Of a stretch of 64,000 nt of DNA, positions 34,570 through 45,699 are shown piece after piece. The first letter of the stretch is position 1. Each line of letters opens with the position of its first letter. Source of the stretch: Prostheceraeus crozeri (lineage: Eukaryota > Platyhelminthes > Polycladida > Euryleptidae); NCBI GenBank assembly GCA_907163375.1, contig CAJQUW010006858.1:62001-126000 (forward strand), given 5' to 3'. The notes below the pieces were generated by a model. That model saw nothing but the letters and a program-made list of their open reading frames with translations, ran no database searches and had not been told where the DNA came from. Position numbers and translations under genes: made by a program.

Positions 34570-36130
34570 CAATGTACCATTGTTTCAAAAACTGGTGATT
34601 GTAACCGACTTCAAGAATCGATCAAAGGTGACAAAGTTCATCTATTCGATCCATGGATAACAGACAGGTTGCAGAAAATTTCTAGGTGAAGCTTTTGATA
34701 GCAATGTATCCAGATCAATGATATCTCTTAGCAACGCTTTAAATTAAACATTGAATATCTTAACATTTAAATGTCTATGAATTTGATTTGAAATTTAAAG
34801 TGAATCAGATTCGAATTCGGTATGAATTTCATTCTCATCGTGTCGTCTCCTGAAGCTGGTGTTTACTCTTTCAATACCGACATCGATCAGTGAAACAATG
34901 AATTTGTGCTATTTTTGGGCATTTTCAGTGGGCATAGATATGAAAAAATGTCAATTTGCTGTATTTTTCGACTATCTATGAGATCAACCATGAGCAGGTA
35001 TAACTTCCAATTCCAACCTTCAATAATCATCCTTCGTGGGACATAGTATATTGCGGTTCATCGTCCGTCAATTCTGCGCTACGTAGATATGAAAAAATGC
35101 CAATTTTCTGTATTTCTCAGCTAGCTATGGGAATACCGCTTCAACATTAGACTTACTACATCGACTTGTCATGTACAATCATTCGTCGTGGGACATCGCA
35201 TAAACATGTAAGCATAGACAGTAATTCATGAAATATTATCTACAAAGTTTTATCATGTCAAAGTCAACCGAAACGCGTTTCTACAGAACTGTGAATTTAG
35301 ATAAATGTGAAAATGAATCCTTAATAGCTTGATAAGTACTACTGGATCATCACCACATAAATGGTTAGGATCCTTTCTCAACTCTCAAAGTTGAAATGTC
35401 CATTTGCAGTGACGATACTTGACAAATCTTATATCTATGATCTCTGTGAAATTGAACCATATCAACATATTGTTCATCTGCGCTAAACATCCAATGCCGC
35501 AAGGTAGAAAATAAAATTATTGTACTTCCATATGACAAAATGATATTTCTGAAATATTTGACATCTTCATTATGTCGAAACGCGTTTCTACATAACTGCC
35601 GAGTTACAGGAATTTTAAATGATAACTAGTTGTTCACTTGTTCACTATATTTATCGCTGGGATCATCTGTCAATTCTCAGTGATCATATTCCTAGTTTAT
35701 TAGCATTTACAGCACTAATAACTGATTAATCCGATATCTATTATTTTTCAAAAAACATAATTTGTAACAATTAAATGAAGCCGCACATTCATGGCCCTTT
35801 TCATGTCAATATTCAATAATTTATTGTAGTATTTCATGGCAAAATTAACATTTTCATGATATTGACGTCTTCAGTTAGTCGAAACGCGTTTTATCCGATA
35901 CCTTTCCAACCTGACATATCACCTTCAACGTAATAAATGTCTCTCTAATCTATGAAAAATTCTAAAGAGACATCAACAACCTTTCCAACCTTTCCATTGC
36001 TTTCAAATTCTAGGTATTAATTAATATTTTCAAAAAAATCGATATCTATGTCAAATCACCGAATAACGGTGCTCATAGGAAGACTGAACCCCAGGAGCAC
36101 CTTCATGCAAAAATTTCAACCAAATCTGGA
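34570..36130. repeat. degenerate direct repeats of ~150 and ~305 bp
   Basis: TAGATATGAAAAAATG followed by CAATTT and CTGTATTT occurs at about 34936 and 35086. CGAAACGCGTTT with similar surroundings occurs at about 35270, 35578 and 35881. There is no gene. These look like old satellite copies. Confidence 0.55.
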
Positions 36131-36240
36131 GCCTGTTTCACTTATGAAAAACTTATCATAAGTGAATACTTATACTTATAAGCACTCATAAGGATAAGTT
36201 TCTAAGTATTTACTTATGAACTTATGATAAGTATAAGTAT
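36131..36240. repeat. ACTTAT-rich inverted repeat, possible Harbinger terminus
   Basis: The segment starts GAGCCTGTTTCACTTATGAA and continues with several inverted CTTATGATAAG-type words. Many invertebrate PIF/Harbinger elements begin with GGGCCTGTTTCA-like termini, so this may be the left end of the Harbinger remnant to its right. I could not find the matching right end. Confidence 0.35.
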
Positions 36241-36950
36241 TCTAGTAAGGAACATTCCTATACTATACATATGCATTGAATGAAGGTATACACTAGTTAA
36301 TGCTTGTATGTCATATGCTATTGATGCTTTACATGATTATACATGTGAGATGTATAGTGATTGCGTATAGATTCATTTATTAATTGATTACTGATCGATA
36401 ACTGATCAGATAATTAAAAATGTGATTTTTGATATAAATTCGATAATCTTGTGTTAGTATTTACATGAAAACTTATTTTAATCGTCATGATGCACATATA
36501 TCTATATTATCTGTAATTGCGAATGGATGGAGATTCATTTATTGATTGATTAGTGATCTATAACTGCTGATCAGATAGTTAAAAAGTGATTTTTGATGTA
36601 ACTTCGACAATCCTTTGTAATTATTAGCCTAAAAACTCGTCTGCTTGCGTATGACCTGAAATTTACTTATTGTTTGGATAGGCCCTATTGGTCTTATGTT
36701 TTCGAATGTGGAATCCATGTGCAATTCATATGTTGCGGTCAATCGTTAAATTTGTTTTGACACCATCTGTCAATAAATGTGAAAATTCATAAGTCAACTT
36801 GTCTGTTTGAAAGATTTTATTTTTTTGTTATTTTAAAATCCCCTACTGATGAAATAAAAACAAATGTTTTGAATATAACCCATCATATATTTTATCACAT
36901 TTGTATGGTTGATAACAACGATTGAATAGTAACGGAACGACGTAACTCAA
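36241..36950. other. non-coding AT-rich sequence
   Basis: Contains one loosely repeated segment (ATTCATTTATTNATTGATTA near 36370 and 36530) but no gene. Confidence 0.4.
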
Positions 36951-37715
36951 GTCATTTCAAAAGTGCCTTTTTTGTTAAGTAGTAGTCAGTCTTAGCTTTC
37001 TGTGCTGCAATCTTCGAGGTCAAATATTGAAGGCGGAGTGTATGCAATTCATCATTGTTTTTTTGTTCATTTGACAGAAGGTCAGCTAATTTGGAGCCTG
37101 CATGCATATTCCTTTCCTCTAATATATTTGAAGATTTAGGTTTTTTCTGCGGTAAGTTGGTATTTCCAAATTTTCTTCGTCATCATCATTATCGAATGTA
37201 ACATTGGTCGCTAGGTTGGAACAGGTCGGCGGGCATATTTCGGGTACCAATCCATCCGTTTTCGAATGAGTTTGAGATACGTTCATTTCCGTCGAACTTT
37301 TGGCATTGGCGATCTTAACCAATTTAGGGTTGTCTCGTCCGACTACATCCCAGCATTTCTCTATTTCTTGTTTAATCGTAAAAGGACCTCTTCCAGTGAG
37401 ATTTTCATGAGTTGCTTTTATTTTGATGTAGGCTGGAAGTCTGTTGACTAGATTCTCCCATTTCTTCTTAATCTTTTCAGCCGTATAGATTGATGGATCT
37501 TGATCACTAGTCAAACACAAGGAGAAATCCTTTGCAATCGTTTCCCATGAATCCTTTTTGGATCTTTTCGTTAAGTCTGAACGAAGTTTTCCTTGTATGA
37601 TTTCATAGTGATCTTTGATTAGATCAATGACCATTATTACTTGAGAGTCGGTGAATAAAGTTGCCACCAACCTTCTATACAGTGCACGTAGCGAATGATT
37701 CAAAGATGAATCCAT
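36951..37715 (-). pseudogene. Myb/SANT-like second protein of a PIF/Harbinger element
   Basis: Harbinger elements typically encode this DNA-binding protein next to, and opposite to, the transposase; it helps the transposase reach the nucleus and the ends. The N-terminal trihelix-like part reads FTDSQVIMVIDLIKDHYEII, SWETIAKDF and AEKIKKKWENLVNRL. The C-terminal coiled part (LHTLRLQYLTSKIAAQKAK then YYLTKKALLK) is in another frame from about 37130 to a stop near 36951. A one-base loss in the A-run near 37143 explains the break. The protein would be about 250 residues. Confidence 0.7.
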
Positions 37716-37937
37716 CGGCTAAAATGAACGCGAAACGTTGAATGTGCTGATTGGTTGATCTTCCCTTTGATAGTACTCGAGTAAGTGGTAACAATGACTG
37801 TCTGAAGCGAAGCATCCAATTCCTCTTTAGTATTGCTTTTTAACGAATAGAGAACAAATCATTGGTCAATTAGTTCACGTGACCTTGATTCTGTGAGACG
37901 ATCGTCATTTATGTTTGTGAATGCCAACGTTGATCAA

Positions 37938-40262
37938 TAATAATAATGTTATATTTGTCATTCACAAAGAAAAAAGTTACGCATCGAATACATAGAAACA
38001 TGAATTTGACAAATATTTGCCCTTTAAGGGCGAGCAGTGCTTTAACGTAGAATAACGTACGACTCACAAATTAGTGTTATAAATTTACCATATATCATTT
38101 CTTTCAAAATAAGAAGAGACACTTCGTTTGAAATCACACATCGATGAAACATTCCTCTCAGAAGACGTCATACGGTTCCAGTGATAAACAGTATTGATTG
38201 TGAAAAATCTGCTGCGGTACTTGTGCTTACACAAAGGAGTTAACATAAGATTATGTGAAAATCTTCCCTTAGAAACATCAAACAACTCATCAGCTTGCAA
38301 ACCCTTTAAATCATTAACAATTTTGTACATGAAAATCAAACTGTAGCGAAGTCGCCTGGCAGACAAGCTAAGAATACCCAAATTCAATAACTTTGATCTG
38401 TAGTTCAAACGTTGTAACTGAGGTAAAAAATTACAAAATCGCTTTTGAACAGTTTCAATTTGATTTGAAAGTTTGTCGATGTTAGGATGCCAAATGACAC
38501 TTCCATATTCCAGAATGGAACGGACAAATGTCTTGTACATGATCAGAAGAATGTGAGGATCACGAGAGCGAATAGACCTCTTTATAAGTCCCAAAGTCCT
38601 ATTAGATTTCATGACCATTTCATGAATATGTTCTTTGAAGTTAAGAGATGTAGATAGTATGATGCCTAAGTCGTTCACAATACCAGCTTTGTTGATTAAT
38701 TGACTATCGATCTGATAATTGAATTGAGGATTATTACATCCAAAATGAATCACATTGCATTTCTTTAAATTCAGCGACAATCCATTTGAAGAAGCCCATA
38801 TAGAAATACCATCAATATCTTGCTGTAATAAATGCTTGGAGTTGGATACCTTTTGCATACTCAAGATAAGTTTGACATCATCCGCATACTTGATTATTAG
38901 ACTATTTTTGATATGGCTATCAATATCATCAATAAAAAATGTAAATAAGATAGGGCCCAAGACTGTTCCTTGAATCACACCACTTCTAATCATCACAGGA
39001 GAAGAACACTTATTGCCAATACGCACCACTTGAGTTCTGTTCGTAAAATAGTCGGACAACCAATTAAACAAATTTCCTCTGATACCATAGATCCACAGCT
39101 TCTTCAATAGTAAGTGATGCTGGATACGATCAAACGCTTTGGCGAAGTCAAATAAGGCAACGTCGACGATGTTACCTCTATCCAATTCTTTCGTTAAGAA
39201 ATCATGGAACATGATGCCAGCTGTATCAGTAGATTTTCCGGGAATAAATCCATGCTGTGATCTGGGAAACCGTCCATTTCTATAAAATAAATCCAATAAT
39301 GACTTATACACCACTCTTTCCAAAACCCGACATACTGTACTAGAGACGCCAACTGGACGATAGTTGTGACACAAATTCTTCGGACCCGATTTATGTATAG
39401 GTGTTATAATAATCTCACGCCAACCGTTTGGAATAGAAGCGGATGACAACACACGTGAAAAAGAGGATTGCCAACTTATCTGATAGGAATCGACCACCTT
39501 TCTTTAAAACAAAATAGCATAGTCCTTCATTATCAGTTGATTGAGAATTCGGTAAGTTACAAATAATTTCATAAACAGCATCAAAATCAAAATTTATATT
39601 GTCAAGTATAGCATTACCATTATAAACCAAATTATCTTGACATGCATTTGTGGAGTTGGACATATTAAAGTTCGATGAAAAATACTCATTAAAGCGATTG
39701 GCAATGGATTGAGGATCATTTAAAACTTCACCATTATCACCCACCGATAATGAACTGATTAGCTGACTCAAACTTAATTTACTTCGAACATATTTCCAAA
39801 ATGACTTGTTACCAGAACCATTACGGATCCCATAACAAATTTTGCGCTCTTTATCAGTAACACTCTTTTCTACAGCAAGGTGTACATCATGTTGAGCTTC
39901 TTGATATCTCCACTGATTATGCGGATTAGGATCTCGTTTATAAGATGAATACACTCGTCGAAGTTCACGGTATGCAGTTCGCACTTTCGATGTGATGTTA
40001 AATTCAGACCTCTTCTTACGTCGTTGAACTGTGGAATGAAGAGCATTCAGTATGTTACTCAAATACACACTCCAGACAGTGTCGATATCACGATGGTTGA
40101 GTAAGGTCGATGGCCAATGCGAATTTCGAAGACGATTACTAAATGTATTCCAATTAGCGTTATTAAAGTCGAGATAATAAGTATCCACAGGCTTATTCAT
40201 GTCGATGTTGAAAGGAAGCTGAATATTGAAAGAAACAATACCATGATCAGATGTACCATATC
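37938..40262 (-). mobile_element. 5'-truncated LINE (CR1/L2/Jockey group)
   Basis: The element enters at about 40262 with the last residues of an apurinic-type endonuclease (GTSDHGIVSFNI). It continues through a linker and a reverse transcriptase, and ends in a short ATT-rich tail (AACATTATTATTATTG) near 37938. No clear target duplication was found. It lies between the two genes of the Harbinger remnant and in the Myb gene orientation, so it probably inserted into that element. Confidence 0.75.
38085..40262 (-). pseudogene. LINE reverse transcriptase, frameshifted
   Basis: The polymerase has NGWREIIITPIHKSG, YRPVGVSSTVCRVLERVV, the motif A Asp in ALFDFAKAFDRIQHHLL, SGVIQGTVLGPILF and the catalytic KYADDVKLIL. 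The C-terminal end (VYHWNRMTSSERNVSSMCDFK) is also typical of the group. The first 260 residues (40200-39415) and the rest (39497-38085) are in different frames. The join falls in a CTCTTTTTC run near 39445, a single-base indel. The endonuclease is missing apart from its tail, consistent with 5' truncation on insertion. Confidence 0.85.
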
Positions 40263-40299
40263 AACCATACCTACCATATCAAATAGTAGCTTACTCGTC

Positions 40300-41075
40300 A
40301 ACATGGACAGATACTTTCGCTACGCAGCAATGGTGGACTTTGTAGAGGAGAATGAGGGGAAAATGTCAACAATATACAGCGTATAGAGCGTGACTCCGTT
40401 TCTTTCTTAACCAGTGGCGTGGAAAGTGATCCATTCTTTAAGGTGTCTAATGCTGAGTTTTTTGAAGAATTCAGATTCTCCAAAATGAATGCCATTCGTT
40501 TAATCAATGAACTTATGTCTTACATGAGTCGCCATTCTAACAGAAGAGACAGTATACCAACCCATCTACGGATTCTTACTTGCCTCCAATGGCTCGGAAC
40601 CGGAAACTTCATATGGAATCTTCGGAACATTGCCGGTTCATCAAAAGCGACAGCATGGCGCTGTGTTTGGGAGACCATTTCCACTATCTCATCCGACCAT
40701 ATGATTCAAAAATGGTTACCGTGGCCAGTAGGAGACGCGACAAAGGTTCACAGGGACTATTTTAACACCAAGTATCGTTTCCCAAATATTTTGGGCGTCG
40801 TGGAAGGAACACATATTCCTATTAACTCACCTGCAAGTGATTCTCATGAATCTGTGTATGTAAACCGAAAGCACTTCCATTCAATCAACGTTCAAATAGT
40901 GTGTGGTGCAGATTTAAAGATAATTCACGTTGATATTAGTAACGTTGGAAGTGCTCATGACGCTAGAGTTTGGGACGAGTCAGACGTACCGCGTCTTATT
41001 CAAGAAGCAAAGTTATCACTTGCTCTCGTACATGCGGAAGTTTACACCGCACACAAGTTCTGGCTACGGAAATAG
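40300..41075 (+). pseudogene. PIF/Harbinger transposase, truncated
   Basis: This is a HARBI1-like DDE transposase. A short leader (MDRYFRYAAMVDFVEENEG, 40301 on) shifts frame near 40360 into FFKVSNAEFFEEFRFSK. The fold helices TCLQWLGTGNFIWNLRNIAG and AWRCVWETI follow, then GVVEGTHIPINSP where the first catalytic Asp is expected but Glu is seen, then VGSAHDARVWDES with the second Asp. The final LLGDxGY-type block and the catalytic Glu are absent, so the 3' end is lost after about 41030. It is inactive on several counts. Confidence 0.8.
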
Positions 41076-41161
41076 ACGACTTTCGGAAATCGACACCTTG
41101 TAGATTTCCGCAGGAATTTTTGTCATTTATTCCCATAATTCAAACTATCTTTAATAAATAA

Positions 41162-41930
41162 GGCATAAAAAAAGCCTAACATGCATCGGGAAATTCATCT
41201 GTGACGTCATATTTAGCTGAAATTCTATATTTATCAAGTTACAAACATGATAAGTGAGGAATGTGTAAAACACGGAAATCTACGATCATCTGGTCATACA
41301 AGTTTTTTTCATTGTTAAAATGTGACAATAGAAATTCTTATAATCAAACAAATTATATTCATCATCTGAATTTTCGAATGTTTATCTTCGCTTCTAAGTT
41401 AACAATTATATAGAAAAAAACAAATAATACAGAAAATTTGCTACATGTTGATACAAAATTGATGTCAGTGAAAATAAAGATAGTCTTGTTTTTTAATTCG
41501 TTAACAAACTTGCATTTATCGTAAGCAAGAATGAATGATAATGATTTTTTTTGCTATTTACTATTTATTATTGGTACGGAATGATTTTTATTTGCGGATT
41601 GTCTCTATTGTGGGCTGGTGGTATTAGCCTACTAAGAATCGTAGCTTTAATTTGAATATTGATAATTAAAATAAGTGCTCCAGTATAACTGCAACGCTAT
41701 GTGTGTGACCATTACTTTTTGTGTCGTATTACGTATAGTTGTGCTGAATTATGGGAATACTGGAACTAATTGCAAAATCTTCTAAAATCGAAATGTTGAT
41801 TTCCGAGAAATCTAATTTCTGCTGGGTGTCGATTTCCACGAGTACAAGAACATGGACTCAACTTTGAAACTCTAATGGTAGTGATGAAAAAATGGGATTG
41901 ATGACATTATGATACACATTGCGGTTATTC
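41162..41930. other. no recognisable feature
   Basis: AT-rich sequence without open frames of note. Confidence 0.4.
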
Positions 41931-41942
41931 GGATTAAAAATG

Positions 41943-42351
41943 TGGTAACAAAAGATGCGAATGCTGCCAATGTTTGATTGAAGGTAAAATATTTAAATAT
42001 CACACAGACAAAGAGTTCACAATTAGAGCCAACATGACTTGCTCGTCTAAAGACCTTATATACGTCATAAAGTGCCGTGTATGTGAACAACTTTATGTTG
42101 GGCAGACTGGTGACTATTTTCGCTTTAGGATCAGAGTACATCACCAACAAGTTCGGTGCAAGAGCTACCAAAATCTTTTTGTCAGCGAACATATATCGAT
42201 ATGTGCGAAAGATCATATGCCTCCCTTTTACGCTATGCCACTTGTCAAATTACTAAGTAGGCCTAATAGTAGTAGGTTTGTACGAGAGGAAAAAGAAAAG
42301 CGATGCATTAAAATCTTAAAACCATCATTGAATAAGATCATTGACAAGTGA
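41943..42351 (+). pseudogene. orphan GIY-YIG domain, 5'-truncated retroelement
   Basis: The frame starts after an in-frame stop with KCGNKRCECCQCLIEGKIF. It has the GIY-YIG core DLIYVIKCRVCEQLYVGQTG, then RFRIRVHHQQV, and ends in CIKILKPSLNK. The Cys-rich approach and the endonuclease core match the C-terminus of Penelope-like polyproteins. It is clearly different in sequence from the copy at 8 kb. No reverse transcriptase is present upstream, so only the 3' end was inserted or survives. Confidence 0.7.
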
Positions 42352-42549
42352 GCTATGTTATTATCTAATTATATTGCTGATTTCCATTCCTATTGTTTAC
42401 GAGATTCAATGTAATGATTTTGAAATTTATGTTGTGTAGTATATACTATGAATAAATTCATTTGCCCATGACAAGCCTGACTGACAGGTGAAGCCGGTTT
42501 GGGCTAAATTATTTGTTTTTCTTTGCAATTTCTGACGGATTATATTTTC

Positions 42550-42571
42550 ACTTATATATATATATATATAT
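42550..42571. repeat. TA microsatellite
   Basis: A run of about ten TA dinucleotides. Confidence 0.8.
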
Positions 42572-42679
42572 GTATTTAAAGGATGCTCATTTTAACTATG
42601 TCACGTTTTAGATAGGAGGGAAAATATCTTGTATTTCATATAAAATTTATACTTCTTAACAAATAAATATTTATTGCAA

Positions 42680-42877
42680 GAGAGCGCTAGATGACTACAG
42701 ACTACATGTACATAGAAAATAGTAAAACTGACCATGAAGGTGGCATTATGGACTATCATGGACTCCTAGATATTAAATCTCTACTATCTATGAGTCCATG
42801 AAGATATGACATTATGCTTTATGTTGGCTAAAATATCAAATGAAATTTCGCAGTTGGAGTCATCTAGCGCTATCTTT
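42680..42877. mobile_element. small inverted-repeat element (MITE-like)
   Basis: AGCGCTAGATGACT at about 42684 is inverted at about 42861-42874, with an inner palindrome ATGGACTC / GAGTCCAT. It is about 200 bp and non-coding. Confidence 0.5.
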
Positions 42878-42952
42878 TTTCATACAAGGAAGTAAAAGTC
42901 AATAATGTTTCAAATTGTCAACGCTGAAGCATTCAAAGATTTGGGGTTAGTA

Positions 42953-45053
42953 TCACCTATAAGGGACTTCAATAATGATCGCACTTGGACATTTGATGAC
43001 AATTTTGTCACTTGCAGCTGGCACGTCCGTTGGTTGATTTTGTTCATTTTTGTTAGCTAAATTCACATTACTATTGGTTAGTATGTTTGATGTTACTTTT
43101 TGCATGTTCGTTGAGTAATCATTGTAAGTCAAAACACAGTCTGAGCGATGACCAGTCACTTTTTTTGCCATTTCTTTATTTCCGGTGGCATTCATGATTC
43201 TGGTCACCGTAGTTTTTCTGCATGACTGATTACTATATTGGTCATCTTCTCCCGCAGCCTCCATCATGTTTCGTATGGTTGCCGTTAAAGAATTGTGTCC
43301 CAGAGGTTGGTTCACAAACCAAGTGGTAGCTGTCGGCTTTGGATGAGGCTGGAGGAAGAACGCATTGGTCGTATCGTTAACAGGACGCAATGAACTGTAA
43401 AAGATAAAGAGATTTACCAGGCACTTTGAAGGATCATCACTTTTGAATACAGTTACTGTTTTTGGCACGACGTGATGTTCATGAAGACCTCCCTTATACG
43501 TTTTTGATATATCCTCCCTGTATTCGAGCACATCGTCACCCTCTCTTCGAGTCAAGGTCAATTGAGCATTTTCTCCCCATTTTAGATTGCGTAGCTCCTT
43601 TCCCCCACGAAGCCCACAATTAACTCCAATCAGGTAAATCAACGTCCTCGTGAGTTTTCGAGGATTATCGCGACCGAGATATTGTCTCTCCCATAACCGT
43701 GTTTCTGTGGACAGGGGCACCGGCTTCGCCTGCTTCTTCGTTAGGGAAACTCCAGCAGCGGTATTGACTTTCATGGCTGCGTCCAACGAACTCCTTGTTT
43801 CCAGGAAAGCAGGATCATCAAACACCTGTAATGACAAATTAATTTGATTTAGAATAGATTAATTATGATATTACCGCACTTTAGTTCACTATGTTTTTTA
43901 ACTCGTAGTTTGTAATGAAAGTCGACATTGCAAACAAGTAATTTTTTCCACTATCCTCATTCCTAGTTTTCGGGAGGAAAAGTAACTATATTTATTTCAT
44001 AAAAACAGAGTAGCATCACGAACTAAATAACAATAAAGTTACTCAAGTAATTGAAATGGCAAAAGTACCTTGAGAAGTACGGGTACATGATAAATTTATG
44101 AATAGAGCAAAATCTTTATAAAATAAATTCATCTTTTCAATCAAAAAGCATTATCAAATATTTCAATTAAACTAAATTTGCATGCTATTAAGAAAAATTG
44201 ATTCCACTTTCAAACTCAAAAGAAGGACTTTCACTTCAACCAATAAAGGAAACTTTTGCGATAAACTTCAGTTACAAAAAAAGAAGTTTAGTATAAAAGA
44301 TTAAAATCATTCCTTCCTCTTGTATAGGCCAACATTTTGTGAATAATATCTGCATGCATGTGCATAACACAAATATTGTAGGAGTTTTATTAATATGAAG
44401 ACTAGAATGCTACTTGTTCAACATCAGCAAATCAGGAACATACATTTATATATCTACTTGTATAGGATACCAAATTCCTTTGCCTATATATCTTATTTTT
44501 CATAGTCAGTTGATCATAATTTAATTCTAAAATGACTACGAGAATAAAAATAATAGAAAAACCATTGTGGAAACTTGCATTACTTCACAATATCGATTTA
44601 ATAGAAGCTATATTTTTTTCCAACTTTATGGCAGTTTAAATTTATGATTAATTTTTTCCAATTTTAGCGTCATAAAAATCGTCTTACCTTCCAATCCAAC
44701 TTGCGTTCGCTTCTGATGTATCTTTGGATTCCGCATAGTAATAGTCGTAGAGTTTCACCCGGGTACACATCGCCGTTCTTCTTTCTAACTTGATGAAAGA
44801 AAAATTTCAATGCCAGGTTCAAAGTGACTTTGGAGATGAACTCCAATTTCTCATGACCATCGCTTGAACGGTCCGATAGAAACATAAGGTCCTCTGAACC
44901 GTTTTCTAAAATTGTTGTATTTCTTTCCTTGAGCCAGTCGTCGAATACTTTTCTTGCCCAGTAATTCTGATTCATGGTGTTTTGAGGAATGGTGGTCTTC
45001 CGTATCTTATTCAGCTCTTCAGTTGTAATAGGTGTGGCGTGTCTTTTTGTCAT
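42953..45053 (-). CDS. Crypton-type tyrosine recombinase, two exons, open frame
   Basis: Exon 1 is 45053-44688 and exon 2 is 43825-42953. The donor GGAAG|GTAAGAC and acceptor TCATTACAG|GTGTTTG join in phase (LDWK then VFDDPAF), giving about 412 residues without a stop. The catalytic pattern is GVNCGLRGGKELRNLKW (first Arg), SCRKTTVTRIM (second Arg), VTGHRSDCVLTYNDYS (His and Tyr). This is the DUF3504/Crypton-derived form of tyrosine recombinase, which acts without a reverse transcriptase and usually lacks terminal repeats. The frame is intact, so it may be a live Crypton or a domesticated gene. Further upstream exons are possible. Confidence 0.8.
43826..44687 (-). other. 862-bp intron of the Crypton-type gene
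   Basis: GTAAGAC at the 5' end and TTGTCATTACAG at the 3' end. It is AT-rich and no other feature is seen inside. Confidence 0.8.
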
Positions 45054-45529
45054 GATTTCTTTGACCGTGTTGCTTTGCGATGGTAAACTATCTTAAAAGA
45101 AATACCTATCCGTCTGACCCTAGAATGACGTCCAAAACTTTGATTTTGAATGCAGATCAGTGACCTAAATGGAAGAAACCATATCCATAGAATTAGTACA
45201 GATGTACCTATCAAAAGGGTCAAATTTCTAGCTATCTTTGATATCTTGATTTCCAACATAGACGTCTCTTGATTTCCCAATACTTTCTTCTTCTTCTTCT
45301 TCTGTTTATATTTAGACAATTAGAAGTCTATGACTTAGAAATAGATTTCTTAAGAACGAAGCACTATGAACGGAAATCCATGGACATCTATCTACATTCT
45401 CAATTTAGAAAGGACATTTGATCATAGATAACAAACAATCATTTTAACAAATTGTCCCTGGCATTTTAACAATATTGTCCCTCCATTAACAAGCTGTCCC
45501 TCTCTCTGATTGGCTGAGATGAGCATCCT
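45054..45529. other. non-coding, with a short CTT microsatellite
   Basis: A CTTCTTCTTCTTCTTCTT run lies near 45285-45303. The small open frames here are not convincing. Confidence 0.4.
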
Positions 45530-45533
45530 TTAA

Positions 45534-45680
45534 GTATGTTACAGGAGGATATCTCTATGACTGTATGGGAAATACCTCGGTGTATAACTATGGTAAAATC
45601 CCTCGGCCTACGGCCTCGGGAATTTAACATAGTTATACACCTCTGTATTTCCCATACAGTCATGATATCCTCCTGTAACC
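45534..45680. mobile_element. ~145-bp palindromic MITE flanked by TTAA
   Basis: Two ~70-base arms (GTTACAGGAGGATATC, GACTGTATGGGAAATAC, GTGTATAACTATG and their inverted copies) fold back around CGGCCTACGGCC near 45607. TTAA occurs just outside each side (45530 and 45681), which would fit a piggyBac-type origin. Confidence 0.6.
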
Positions 45681-45699
45681 TTAACATATAATACAGCTC

